A stretch of DNA of 64,000 bases, from positions 25,665,220 to 25,729,219 of the forward strand of contig NC_089314.1 in assembly GCF_036669915.1 (NCBI RefSeq), written 5' to 3'. The notes beneath the pieces were generated by a model that worked only from the letters and a program-made list of their open reading frames with translations, made no database searches and had not been told where the DNA came from. The translations under genes were made by a program, and so were the position numbers. The DNA comes from Pocillopora verrucosa (Eukaryota > Cnidaria > Anthozoa > Scleractinia > Pocilloporidae). Each line of letters starts with the position of its first letter. The stretch's first letter is position 1. Below are positions 45,403 to 58,554 of the stretch, in pieces.

Positions 45403-46788
45403 TTCAAACCTTCAAAAATCCAAATATAAATTTCCCACACATTTTGCTATTTATTTATTACCAACAATACTTGCTCTAAGAACTTCACTCCATTTCAACA
45501 GCATCCTATTATTGATATTTTTCTATCTCATTATCTTTCTCATTAAAAAAGAGGATTTATGTTGTATGAAAAAAATTCCCTTTTGATCACAACTGGAAGC
45601 AGAAGTCCTAACATTCTGATCTCGGACCCCATTTCCAATAAACTAAAAAGTTATGGAAATCATCAGCTCATTTTTGTGAGTACTGACAACCAAAGATCTC
45701 AAATTCACAGCACTTTACTCTTTACCACATATTTCTTGTGTTAGTGCTGAGAATTTAGTGCTCAATCAAACACCATCTCTGAGAAAAGGATAATTCTCAT
45801 AGTCTCTGGACATCTTCCAGCTGTCTGTGACAATATATTTTAAATGCAAAGAAAATAGCCTATATCGATACTGTTATGAGTAATTGTTTTTGTAAATATA
45901 AGCTTTTGGAAATCCCCAGACTGCTTAGTCATGCTGACATGCATATCATAGAATATTTTACAACATTTCATCAAGTCACGCATATTTTATTATGTAATAC
46001 TACTAAAATATCTCTTTTGTAAGCTTCTCTAAGGTTCCAGAACACTTTGAGAACACACATAAAGACTCACTTATGTGTAGTAGGAGTAGTTGTTGCTGAC
46101 AGGAGCAACAACTGTTTTGAAAGCTATACCAAGAGAGAGTTACTACAGATTAGATTTCTCATTTCAAGGAACTCTGGAGATGGCTGTGAGATTGTGTCAA
46201 TGGTGAGCTAGGATATAGACTGTGTTGGGCTTAATTAAGTTTATCAATGATAAGTATTTTACTGCTTTAAGGAGTTGCTCCTTGTTGAGAACATTACTCA
46301 CTGTTTAATAAAGTAGTTGAGTTTGTGGGGATGTGGTGTTTTTATGTTGGTTAGATTATACCATAAAATTACAATACTTGGATGGTATTTTGGCTACTCC
46401 TAGGAGTTAAAGGATTATTGGTTGCTATGCTTAAAAATCTTGCTTTTACAGATGTTTGACACTTTTTGGATATTTTGATCTTGTAAAAGTTGCCTTTTTC
46501 GCATCAGAATCAAAGTAAACCATATTACATATTATTGAGCTTTAGGCAAATTTGTGTTATTGTAGTCTCTGAATACTCTCTGTACAAGTTCTCTGAGCTT
46601 AAAAAATAAGATTAATTAACAATCAGATTGATAAAGGGTCAAATTAAACCTCATCAGATACTGATTTTGCAATAAATTTATTAAACAGTCATCACAAACT
46701 ACCTGTCCTTCCTTACTTTAATATTCCATCAAATTATTTTCTGTTACCTATAATTTACCACTGACAATTAATGATTGGCAACTCAAGG

Positions 46789-47285
46789 GAGGGTACTTAT
46801 TCAAAAAAGGGCACTTATCAGGGACAGGGTGCTTACTTTTTTCCAGAAACAGCAGAATGTGCAAAACAAAGCTTTGATGCTTCTTTGAAGAGGATCAAGA
46901 AGACTGGAAAACAGACTTGTTGCCTTCCTCACTAGAACAATCAAATTTTAAGAGGAGATCAATCATTTGAAGGAACTGTGCACTCAAATGGAAATTTTTT
47001 TGGACATAATAGTTGAGAGACTAAGACATGGACCACTGTTTTTATAATCATGAGTCTTAAGTTAAAAATTGAAGAAGATGAACCACAGTTGATCTCAATG
47101 TACATGTCTTGTAGCAGTAATCTACCTCTGGAATATAATAGGGTCACTTATTAGGGGCGCTTAATGGAATGAGAGTGCTTATATAGGTGGGCTAATTAGA
47201 ATGGGGGCAATTATTCACAAAAACCAAATTCAAGAGGGGGAGCTTATCGGAGAGGGGGCTTTTATTAAAAGGAGCAGCGCTAAAT
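46789..47285 (+). repeat. Degenerate G-rich repeat (gggcgcttat type)
   Basis: Two clusters (46789-46840 and 47145-47285) of units built on 'gggcacttat', 'ggcgcttaa' and 'gggggcttttatt'. Separated by unrelated sequence; decayed minisatellite. Confidence 0.55.
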
Positions 47286-47546
47286 TGAATCATTATGGTA
47301 TGTGTGACTGTTCAGTCTGAAAACCAAACAAATTATTTTCTAAATCAAATGAGATCTGGCTTGGAATTTTGTATGATGATTGTACTAGCAAGGATAAATA
47401 CGGCCAAACATGATGACAGCTTAATTGATCTCAGAGGCATTTCATTTCTACTTCAGATCAAATCAAACTTTCTCCTTAACTAACATCTTGATTGTTTACT
47501 GTGGGGGGGCTTTTATAATTACAAGTACACACAATGCCAGACCCTT

Positions 47547-47761
47547 TGGCCCCTAAGAGTAACTAGCATCTAATTTCTCTTAACAGCATTTAACCCCTGA
47601 ATCACACAATTTAATGATTAAGGTCATGAAAATAAAGGAAATGATCACCAACCAAAGAGGCCATTGATTGTTAAACAAATTCTCCTTGTTAGCACCTTAG
47701 GAAATGTATGGAGAACAGTAAGGAGAACATGCATACTGATATTAGGGTGGAAAGGGTTAAT
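47547..47761 (-). repeat. Dispersed ~210-base repeat, copy 2
   Basis: Reverse-orientation copy of the 45189 repeat, including the complement of 'ttggtgatca' and 'aaggagaat'. Confidence 0.7.
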
Positions 47762-48258
47762 TGCAGACATTACACAGTGAGATAGGACTTTTACTTCAAC
47801 AAAAATTATTTACTGCAGAGTGAATTTAGTGATACCTTTGCCACAGACTATAAACGGAAGTCATACTCTAGCAAGATTTGCAAACAAAAGTCAAAAAATG
47901 ATCAGATGTTTCCATGATATTCATAATGGAAATTATGCAAAATATAAAAAAATTAATGTCCAACCACTTGACTACACTAGCATATGTGTGCATATCTGAT
48001 AAAAACTGATATGTAATGAGAAATTTGCACTCCACTACAGTAAGTAACATATTAAACCTTACTCTAACTTACAATGTATACATACCTTGCCTTAGGTTGA
48101 CTACTGTCAGTTCCATATCATTGCACATGAAGCCAGCAAACCAAAGGCATTGAAGAAATAATTTTTTTTCTACAAACAAAACGAAAAAGAAAATATTTCT
48201 GTCACTTAACTGGCTTACATCACAAAATAGATAGAGTATTTCAAAAAATATTATGCAG

Positions 48259-48330
<72 letters not shown>
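48259..48330. repeat. (AT)n microsatellite
   Basis: About 35 uninterrupted AT dinucleotides. The apparent minus-strand ORF over it encodes only Tyr-Ile repeats and is not a gene. Confidence 0.98.
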
Positions 48331-48332
<2 letters not shown>

Positions 48333-50122
48333 CAAAATCCCTGCATGCAGGTGGGCTTATTAGCAGCCGGGATATACATCTTTAACAGTAAACTCCTAAC
48401 ACCTGGGAGCAGATGTCCCTATCATTTTTTCAGAGGTGAAGGTAGAATCTGATGACTTATGAATCATATCCCTCAAATATGAAGGGATCATGAATTTTCA
48501 TGTTCAAAACTTTAAAATCTTGACTTGCAAAATATAGTTCAAAGAGGGATCACAAAGTATCGAGTGAAATAGTCCTGATGAATCATAATATGAATCATTG
48601 ACCCAAAATAATGCAATATGCCATCTCAACCATGGATATAGCTGCCATGGATTGAAGACTCCAAGATAACTTTGCTCATAATACATCAAATACTTTTCCT
48701 TTGGCACATGCAATTGGTCTTAATGCATCACATGACCATTGATTCCACAGCTAAAACTAGAGAACAGATCCAAGGAGAAACCCTAGGTGATTTTGCCCAA
48801 TTTTCAGACCCCATGTCTACTTAAATAATAGGTCAATCTTCATTAAAATTTTAATTCAAGATGAGCGAGTGCTTTGAGGTTGTAACAGAAGAAGACTTTT
48901 TTTTTGTTTGTAAAGTTGTACCTGCAGAGAACACTACAAAGTGAACGTCCCATAGAGCAAACATTAAGCAGTTTGTAAACATTTTTTCGTAACACGTGTT
49001 ACAAAATTTTGGAAGCTAGGACAATAAACTCAATGGAATCCATTTGATGCAACAATATGCTTGTATATTTGTCCTTAGACATTATCTGTTCCTCAAGGCT
49101 CACAGTATACCACAAGCATCCCTCTCAGAAAACTGTTCGCATCCTGGAACTGGTAATCCGCAGACAAATATCTGTGCATATTTTTGCGCCAAATGGAGGC
49201 TATTTTTGGATCCCAGTCAGCAAGGCTGCTTTTGGACACTCAGATGCTTCTATATTTATTCTCAAGGGGTACCACGATTATTTCAGAACTCTGACCCCCT
49301 CTCCACCACCCGACCCACAAAGGTGATCGATATGCCTGCAACGTCGCAATCGACGGCTATACGATCGAGAGTCTCACTCTTTCGTAGGCAGCAAATCAAC
49401 TTTTCCATGTCAACGGATTGTGTATGTAGTCTTGAAGACTTCATTTTAGAATTTTCTCAGATTCGGGTCTTTTCGAATTAGTATCTTTCAAAGTTCGCCC
49501 CAAGTTGATTCCTTTGAGCTTTATGTGCCGGGAGATCGACATTCGAAAACTGCATCACACAAGAATGTATTTACAAACATTCTTACTATTCTTCAATAAC
49601 TGCTAACCGGTTGCGGGTGAAATGGGGACTGGCTAAGGACGTCCCTAAATTTGTTGGAGATATAACTATGCAAAAAATGTAAAAAATCGAAGTGAATGGA
49701 AGGTTTATGAATTATAATCTTGGAATTGGCAGGTCAATTATGTAATACAGTACAAACGGGCATCCATGCAACCGCTCCGTTAAAACTTTCACACTCCTTT
49801 CACTGTGCCAAAAACTGGCGAAAACCTCAGTTAACATACAGAAGCTTACCTTCTTCAGTCTGTAGGTTTCCATAAGAGCAGAGATTGTAGACACTGCTGC
49901 AGTACTAACTCACAGAACATGACAAAGCTCGCCTATTGGTCTAGCGCAGTCAACTTTCCCCCTGCGTGATTTCGGCAATTCCTATTCACAATCAAGCTAT
50001 CGACCGAGAGAGGACCGGGGTAAAAGAATTATGAAAAAAAATCTGGATAAATGTGCAATGATCATTGGAAATCAGTGAGACAATACAAAACCAAATTTAC
50101 CTATTTAAATAAACCAAGAGAG

Positions 50123-50126
<4 letters not shown>

Positions 50127-50170
<44 letters not shown>
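50127..50170. repeat. (GA)n microsatellite
   Basis: About 22 GA units with one leading A-rich interruption just before. A short (TTTCCTC)3 run follows at about 50282-50303. Confidence 0.95.
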
Positions 50171-50174
<4 letters not shown>

Positions 50175-50578
50175 CATCCCAAGTACCGTAATTGAAACTC
50201 GAATGAAACTCTTCCGGGCGAGCGCTATAGCGTCTCATACGTTTGAAAACCTATGCTAAAGTGCGTGGTGACGCTGGCGTCTTTCCTCTTTCCTCTTTCC
50301 TCTGGTTTCACCTCTTCACCTAAACTGTACTGAAGTGATTTGTTAATTTATTAAAAGAAGAAATGCAAAAATCTATCAGTGAAATAGCTTAGACAGCAAG
50401 AGGATCGACGGAAACCAACGCCTCGATAGATGGGTGCAAAGTGACATCAGATAAACCAACCCCTCCCCCAAAACCTGGAACAAGAGCTCTATGTTTACAT
50501 TGTAGGTAGTAATTGCTTTCTGATTTCTTTTTGTGAATAGAATAAGAAATATGGTAAATTTTGAGCTCGTTAAATAAA

Positions 50579-50810
50579 TGGAGAAAGATGTTTTTTATCT
50601 TGCCACGAGCGTGGGACAAAGAAAAAATCAAAACTTTAAAATCAAAGTCCCTATTTCCGTAGTGAATTTGCCCACCACTAAGTCTCTGTGGCTCAGTGGT
50701 AGAGAATCGGAGCGCGGAATCTTAAGGTCTGTGGTTCGATTATTCATGTAGACTGAGAGTTATTTCTTTATCCCACGCTCGTGTTAAGACGGCAAACACC
50801 TTTCTCCAAT
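50579..50810. repeat. Inverted pair of SINE pieces
   Basis: 50681-50810 is a plus-strand copy of the SINE seen at 1105-1250, with A box (TGGCTCAGTGG) and a mutated B box. 50579-50628 is a tail-only piece in the opposite orientation. The two tails are inverted repeats of about 45 bases. Probably two nested or head-on insertions. Confidence 0.7.
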
Positions 50811-51286
50811 TTCTTTTTCCCTTGTTATCACAGTCTCAAAGTGACCCTAAGCGACCTTTTAAATATGCCCGTGGTGTATACATCAAGACAAGAGTTATCA
50901 GACCTTGGTAAAATGAAAAAAAAGGTGATTATTACATGGGTAATATCAATTATTAACAACTTGTTGTAAAATGAGGTTGTAACAGCGGGAATGAGGTCAA
51001 ATCAGTGCTTGTTGTATGCTGAACGCATAAAGGGTATTCCAAACACAAAAACAAATTCAAACCACATGGTTTTTTAAAAGGACGACCAATACAATCACTT
51101 GTTTTGTTTATTGAATTTTTCTTGTGTGTAATACATGAACAGGTGTAGGACTGCGATTCCAAGCAAAATCTCTAAATTTATCATAAATCGCCTTGTTTTG
51201 AAGCAAAAAATCTCGCCTGTCTGTCAACAAAACACGGAAAAAATATTTCACTTTAACCTCAAGTGTAATTAATTTATTTTCGAGAT

Positions 51287-54096
51287 ATGGGAAACAAGCA
51301 AGCAGCTTTTACAGAAGATCAGCTCGAAGACTATCAGGTTTATAAATTCGCATGTCATTATTTCATTTTAAGCAATTCCTTGCGGAATCATCATTCCCGA
51401 TCTCTTAATAACCTATTTTTGTTATTTTTATCGTTTAGGACTGTACATACTTCAATCGGGCTGATATTTTAAGGTATGTGTTTCAACTGATTTTATTTTA
51501 ATTTATAAATGATTTGTACAATCGCACCTTATGGACTGTTTGCGTTAGAATTCAATGTAGGCTCATACCATCATTTGCGATTAATACTTTTCAATCTTCA
51601 TTCAGTATTTTCAGTTGGTATGGTCACTTGTGATGTGGGGAAGGCAGAGCGCATTATAATTTCAAATGATCAGTGAGAAAGCCATATTTCTATCATCACA
51701 TTAATTAAGAAAATTTAGCAAACATTTTCCATTTCTCTCATTCGGAATCTTCACTGGTCTCTTCACCTAAAATTAACCATTGTTGTTCTTTTTCGGATTG
51801 TGTTTATCCTCGCAAACTCAGTTTCAGTTATAAATGAACGTGGATCACTGCAGCTCTGTTGTTGAATCGCAGCCATGTAGTTTTCAAAGCTAGTCGTATC
51901 AGGAGAGCTGACTCTCTTTCATTCGAATGTATCAAAATCACTTGAGATAGAGAAAAGTTCGGATGTATTTGTTGTTCGTGTTGTTCCTGTTGTTGTCGTG
52001 GTCGAGTGTTGTTGTTATAATTCTCTTATAATTGTAATTCTCTTAAAAATCACAAGTTCATTCATTATCAGGATTCACCGGCGATATCGAGATTTAAATA
52101 CAGACCTTATACCAGAAGATTTTACAGAACTTGATGTTCAGCCAAAACTGAAATACAAATTTCTCCAGCAACTACCAGAACTCAAGGTGAGCCAATAAGT
52201 AACAATGAATTAACCGGCGGGGGGAGGGAAGGGGGTCTTATATGGCAAATGTTTTTCAAGCCACTAGTTCAGTTTTTATGATTATTTAATTTTTTTTTGA
52301 GAGCCGTTATTTTTCGTACTCTGATTTAAATATGATGAATTACAAACAAAGTACACAGAACTGGTTTAAACTGCATCTGCACGTGCGCGAACGTTAGAAA
52401 ATCTGAAAGGCGGCCAAAATAGAGGCCCAAAATCGTGCTTTCGGGTTGTAAAATCCAAGTTGTCTTAGTTAACGAATAAACTTTGGATAAACTTTGCGTT
52501 CATAGTTCTTGTGTATCCCTTTTTTTTGTCGAAGGTTCCTTTAAAATTTTATTTGGCGCGTGGCTGGCCAAAGTTGAATCAATTTCGCATGCCCGACGTT
52601 TGACTTACTGACCAAAGTTCTCCATGTCGATCATGAATGCTCCTGAGCTAAATTTGGTATGTTAATTTTTCAAGATTCCAGATATTATATTAATATTTCT
52701 TTCAAATAATAGGAGAATCCCTTCAGGCGACGAATCTGTGAAGTGTTTTCCCCTAGTGGAGATGGCAGCCTGACATTCGACGATTTCTTAAACATGATGT
52801 CAGTGCTCAGTGAATCTGTAAGTTTTCTTTGTAGACGTATCTATTTTGGAGTACTATTACAGCTTAGTACCATTATGACGGTAACATAAACGCGTACGGC
52901 TGATGATAATTGGAATAAGGAGAGCGAAGATGCAGCAAACCTCAGTGGAATGTTCCTTAAAAGCGATCGTTTCGAGACATTGAAAAGAAATTGTTTGGAC
53001 CAGGCGAATTTGAACACAGAAATGATTTTTTGATTGTCGCGATGAGACGTCACCTCTGCAATTTGATTAGTCGAACAGGGTCGAGTTTCTCACAGCACTA
53101 TTGAAGAGTCTATTAACACTAACCCAGATTCTACATCCATAGCAACAAATGAATATGAAAGCCAGTCAAATCAAGATCTAAATGTTTATATGATCGATTT
53201 TTCTCCTTCGGAGCAGAGGCACGATGCACTAAACTTTTTCCTTTTTTTTGGTTTTCACAGGCTCCTATAGAGCTCAAAGCAAAGTATGCATTCAGGATAT
53301 TTGGTAAAGATCTTCTCTTTAATTAACTACGTTTCTAAATTTACCCTTCGTGGCTATTTTCATTTGAATGTTTTAGTTATAACCGGGCTGTCACACTTTC
53401 TCTCTTTCATTCTATGGGTATTTTGTTTCCTAGAAGTGCATAATCCTTTTTCCTTATTCACTTCCTTTCTTTCTTTTTCTCGAGATTTTGACCAAGATGA
53501 TTACCTCGGCAAGGAAGATCTCAAACAAACCTTGAGAGCTATCACAGCAAAGGAACTTACTGATGAAGAGATGGAGTTTGTTTCAGATGAGGTATTATAT
53601 TCAAAATTTCACGCATTACTTGCTAACTTTAAATCCATAAATCAATTCATCTCTCTTCCTACAAATGTTCTTCGCCCAAAACGACGAATGAAGTGTTTTC
53701 AGTCAAAGCCTTCGTTTGCCAATCTTTAGTTTTGTTTTGCTTTTTTCAACGAATTTATGTTGGGCAGGTGCATGCGATTACAGTGACGACAGCCAAAAAA
53801 TAATATTTATCTCATGTTTATTCTTCCTTCAAGTTACTAAAAGAGGCCGATATTGATGAGGATGGATTCTTATCTTATTCAGAGTTCGAAAACGTAATCG
53901 CAAGATCACCCGAGTTCATGAAGTAAGTCAAAGCGCTGTTTCATTGTGCTAGTCCCTTCCAAAGCGCAAATATTAAAGCGCACGGCAGCCAACGAAAAGC
54001 AATCATGCCGAAGATTTCAATTCTATCATGCCATTAGCATCACTCAACATCTTACTTTTCTTTTATTCTTGCAGTAATTTCCACATCCACATATAA
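51287..54096 (+). CDS. CIB2: CIB2/CIB3-type calcium and integrin-binding protein, eight exons
   Basis: Exons 51287-51337, 51439-51473, 52072-52186, 52713-52817, 53261-53303, 53485-53591, 53834-53922 and 54075-54096 are all bounded by GT and AG. They join in phase to 188 residues; human CIB2 has 187. The start [20 protein letters not shown] and ending NNFHIHI match CIB2/CIB3 (MGNKQ, ...FHIRI) better than CIB1. It has a helical N-lobe with diverged, non-binding EF-hands, then EF3 ([12 protein letters not shown]) and EF4 ([12 protein letters not shown]). EF3 ends in Asp, typical of the family; EF4 ends in Glu, a canonical Ca2+ ligand. MG at the start permits N-myristoylation. CIB2/3 bind integrin tails and TMC mechanotransduction channels; that role here is by homology. 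Confidence 0.94.
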
Positions 54097-55209
54097 AATT
54101 AATTGCCAAAATCATTTTATAAAGTGGAGCCAAGATACCCTGCGAGCAATACGTGCTGTTTAGATAAAAAAAACATTTATGGAAATTGTTGGAACAAATT
54201 AAAAAAACTTACTAATTAACTTGTATAATTAACACTAGCTTTTCCATCACTCGGGTAATTGCAGTGAAGGACTTGCATTTGTCTTATGAGCCTTGGCAAA
54301 CTGTTGTTTATTTAAAGCTTTGCCCAGTGTCTTTAAAGTTAGGAAATTCGGACTCGTGAGACGAAGACCATACCGAAAATTCAGAAGGTTTGCAATTAGC
54401 GCCCGCCAAGAGAACATGCCTGTAAAGGAAAATCATGGAAAGTAAAGTTAACATGGAGCAATTTATAGAACTGATCTTGGAAGACTATATGATGGTCAAC
54501 TGTTTTATGACATACAATTAATAAAAAGAAAATGAAAAAGTGCTCGGTGTATAGTGGATTAGTCAATAAAGTTAAGAAAATTAAAACAAACAGAAACACA
54601 TTGTTTTAAAACATTTTTATACCTCTAACGTTTGATTCTGATCGTCATCGACAATTTCCTCTGCACTGTCCTTTGACATGGAAACCGGGAAACAAATTGC
54701 TACTCCCTTGGTACTGATTTTCGGGCTCATTGAAACAATTCAAGCCCCCTCCCCTGACTTTTGATTGTGACACTCGCTGACGTATTGTCCTTCCCTGACT
54801 TTTGAACTGTATGGTTGGTATTGATCTTGAGAGCCAAAGACTAATTGTAATCACTCCCTAGCTTTTAAATCTGACATTCACTTGGGTATAGCTACTCCTA
54901 CCATCCAAATGTTGTTGCAAACGAACAAATTGCTCGCCGCTCCCTGGTGGACTTTATCAAAAGTCGCTGCCAAATTGTCACCCCCTTCCCCTCTCCCCTT
55001 CGACTCGGACCAGCACTGATAAATTCAAGACCCCAGAGCTTCCTGAGACTCTTGCATAGTACAGTGTATACAGTGGTATTTCCTTATTCTCCCTGATTCG
55101 AAAGTCGATTTATTTGGAGAGAAAGCCTTTATATAATTATTTACAGTGACTGTTGCGTGGCGACGATGGCTTAATTACTCACGTGACCTTTTGAAGCAGA
55201 TGTTCGGAT
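54097..55209. other. Spacer between the CIB2-type gene and the GPCR pseudogene
   Basis: 3' flank of the CIB2-type gene, then C-rich sequence (54740-55010) in which 'ccctgactttt' recurs a few times. No gene is seen. Confidence 0.5.
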
Positions 55210-56197
55210 TTGGTCTCTCTCTTCCGTTCCGTCTGAATCTAAATAGTTTGCTCTCTTTTTCCTCAGCTTCTTGAAAATTTTATTCCCGAAAGCAGCAACT
55301 CAATAAATGCAACTCGAAAGTGTCTTTTTCGAATGGCAAACATAACCGGATTTATTTAAGAAATGAATTCGAATTTACCATCGCAACGATAAAACGACGA
55401 ATTGTTGTTCGAGTCTTTTTCCATCTGAGAGAATTTCATGCAAGGGCGAAAGCAGAGGGCAAAAGGAAATACAGAAAAGTCCTCAGTATCATTATTGTAG
55501 TTGTTTTTAGGGCTTTTTTCTCTTTTTGGAATTTTTTTGGCTTCTATATAGCTAGAGATTTGATGGGTCAGAGTGTCTTTTTCGTGGCGGTGGGCCTGCT
55601 TAAAGATGCAAACTTTAAGGAAGATGACTGAACCCAACAATGCTGCCTTGAAAGTTGCGACTGTAAGGAATAGTGATTGAGACAAGAGAATCAACATAAC
55701 GATTGATGCAGTCCAAGGTATAAAATAAGAGCTTTTGCGAGCAGCTTGTTACGTGTAAAGGAACATTTTATCGTCCCATATTGTTCACAGGTCATTATAA
55801 CCAGGTGACAAACTGACGCGAACCAAAACAAAATGAACGAGCTGGTAAACACTAAATCAACTTTACAGAGGTCAGTCTTATCTTTGCCTTGCAGCAGACA
55901 GATCAGGCCTAGTTCCAAACAAGCGGGTTGAAGAATCAGGCCAGTCAGTAAATCAGTGAGTGCTAAGCATGCCGACAAAATTTTCGAGCGTGTTTGGAGC
56001 CGTTGTTTTGTTTTCACGATCAAAATATCCGACACATTTATAAAGACAGGTCGAAGGACAGGCAACGAGGCTGAGAACAACTGCTGTAGTGAGAAGGATA
56101 TGTCAACCGCATCAGGAGAGGAAGATCGCGAAGAATCACGTCTGGGGAATAAGTTGTATAAAATGTTTTTAGTCCCCATCGAAGAAGATTCATTCAT
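55210..56197 (-). pseudogene. Broken class A GPCR
   Basis: Read on the minus strand from ATG 56197-56195 (MNESSSMGTKNIL), this is a paralog of the intact receptor at 59102. TM1-TM4 lie in one frame to 55691 and include LALTDLL, CKVDLVF and a decayed DRY-type motif (EQYGTIK). TM5 and the third loop (FKQAHRHEKDTLTHQ) continue in a second frame (55697 to about 55560). After further shifts, an NPVMF-type TM7 end and RHFRVAFIE tail are recognisable near 55340-55300. TM6 is eroded. At least two frameshifts and several stops mean no working receptor. It is head-to-head with the intact gene, 2.9 kb apart. Confidence 0.85.
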
Positions 56198-57879
56198 CTT
56201 CGCCTTGAAGTTGAGATGGTCAGTTTTGGCCGAATATTCACCAAACTGAAAAGGGAATGAGAAATAAACAAAGAGATTGCAAATACTGATTCGTAAATTG
56301 AAAGGCTTTAAGCCTACTAAAATGTCCGCGCGAAAACGACATTTGATTTCACCAGCAATCAAGAGCGATCACGAATGATATAGGACTTCAGTTGGAAAAA
56401 CTAAACAGATTTTTCATTCTTTCTGTAAGAGTTTGAAACAGACAGCTATATCTTAAAGGGAGAATTCACATCAAATGGCGACCATTCACGACCAAAACTG
56501 TTTCAAAATATTCTCCAAATCAAGTGACTAAGTAACCGACGGCTAATTTTTGGTCGGTTTGAAATCTGAAAGGTACCCAAACGAATTCAATTTTCAAAGG
56601 TGCACAGACTTAAGAGGCACTTAACATGCCCTTGACAAGGACCGATTCAAAAGGTATGAAACTCCACTTGGGATTTTAGCACCAAGAATATTAAAAGGCA
56701 ACCTCTGTAGCTATACTCGTCAGTGAAAGCCTCAAACGAAACGAATGGAACTTGGCAAAAACTCTCTACCTGTTTTTAAAAAAATCAAGCACTTAGAGCT
56801 TGACGCTTATCAGAAGTAGATTTTCTTGGGAATATTTTATTAGCTAACAGCTTTTTTCTCGCTTTATGGAAATAAGCAGCTAATGGGTTGATTTTCTGTT
56901 AATAGCAAATGGAAATTTGTTTCTAATCTCGCAAATTAGCCCCGTTTTAATGATTATATCGGATTGTTTGACATATCTATAAATAGCGTTTCGAATACAC
57001 ATAAAAACTGAATTTCTTGCAATAATTCCTCACCTTAAATATCTAATTCACGTGGAAGAGAGCCGCAGAGTTAAAAAAACATGGCGGCAGAGCTGAGTTT
57101 GCCTTTAATCTTTGTAAAATAAAACCCACATTTTCTGTGATTGTTGAGAAAACGAAGCCAGTTTAGTATCAGAAGTATCGCATAGTGATGATATGTTTCG
57201 CTTCAAGTCACCTGCTATTGTCTGTGAATATAGTGATACCTCACTGTGAAATCGAAGGTAAATAAATTTGAATGTTGACCAAGTTGCCCGCTAAAAAACT
57301 TTGCATTATAACTGAAAGCTGATATACACTGCACCAAGAGTATAGTACACTGAAAGTATAATCGCTTCGTTTCAAGGCAACAAGGATCAAAGACAGCTTT
57401 TGATAAACTGAAACAGTTGTTGCGCTAGAATTAAACAGCGCAAGAAGACAGACTCATTCTAACTTTTCTTTGAACGACTTTGGAACACAAAATTCGAATT
57501 CCTTTTGCAACAGTTCGGAAAATGCGGATTACTAACTTTCAGTTTGAATTAATCATGCACTTGAAAGAAATCGAAGATTAGACTTTTACAAAACAAGCTT
57601 GGTTTCGATTGGTTTCAATTCTAGGAGTGATAAAAAGAAGAAATAATATGCCGCCAAAATGCTAAGTTTGTCTTTGACAAGTGTAAGGATCTAAGTTCAG
57701 TTTTCATTTGGGGACAAACTTGCTTTTGGACTAAACATGAAAAAGATTTCCCTTCCTCATGCTCTACCAAATCACACATTTAAAGCATTGTTTTCAACTT
57801 TGTTGCCTTTCGTAATTTGTTCTTCCCAACTTAATTTTTCAAACGCTTTGGTCACGGAGGCTCGTCGAAACAAAGCGAT
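56198..57879. other. Divergent intergenic region between GPCR genes
   Basis: AT-rich; no gene is supported. The right part leads into the duplicated promoter segment. Confidence 0.5.
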
Positions 57880-58260
57880 TACTTCAAGGAAGCCTTGACT
57901 TTTGTTACCGCTAAGCTTTCCTTTACGTTCATTTTTATTCATTTATTTATTTTTCATCACCGTAATTATAACTTTTGGGAACAGATTCCTAATGTGGCAA
58001 AACTGACATGAAATATTTTCAACCGCTGTCAAGAGCAGTTGATATTTTCTTGACGTTGTATGATGTTATGACTTCACCGGCCCTCTTAAAAAAAAAAAAA
58101 CACCCAACCGAAATAAAAGCAAACTTAGTCCAGTCGCAAATATTTTGAAGTCACCGGCTCTCAACCAATAAAAGAAGGGATTTAACAATTCATCCCTGAT
58201 CATCAAGCGGCACGCTGATTGAATATTTTAGTGGGTAATTACAAATCTTATTTCCACAGG
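57880..58260 (+). repeat. GPCR promoter segment, upstream duplicate
   Basis: Homologous along its length to 58555-58920, with shared runs such as 'gtggcaaaact', 'ttttgaagtcac' and 'aataaaag'. No receptor follows this copy before the second begins, so it marks a lost tandem gene or a local duplication of the promoter. Confidence 0.7.
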
Positions 58261-58554
58261 ATAAGTTGTCTCTCCAAATGCAACTGCTAACAAGGTTTAC
58301 ATGCGATCCGTTTTAACTATTTTTATTATTATTATTTTTCTCTCTGTTGTAATATATTTATAGAAATTACAAGTATAGAAGGTCACTAGTAAAAAATATG
58401 CCTAAGAAAAAAGAAAATATAATGCAAAAGTGACATTTTTATCATTAATTTTCAATAAACAAGTAAAAACCTATCTTTACATTTACATCAGAAGCAAAAA
58501 TTCTCCAAATTTAGAAGAAGTATCTACCAAAGCAAGAGGGCTCGTGAAAATCAA

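Larger units (their letters stand above)
44367..51286. other. Repeat-rich gap between the Maf and CIB2-type genes
   Basis: Holds the Maf 3' untranslated region, two copies of a ~210-base dispersed repeat, a degenerate G-rich minisatellite, (AT)n and (GA)n microsatellites and an inverted SINE pair, each listed separately. A possible minus-strand first exon (49873-49850, eight codons then GTAAGC) lies near a CpG-richer stretch at 49920-50020. No complete gene is visible. Confidence 0.5.

Noticed and set aside
48069-48335. Minus-strand ORF over the AT microsatellite
   Set aside because: It is a translation of (AT)n into Tyr-Ile repeats. A GT donor-like word next to it is not supported by a proper acceptor.
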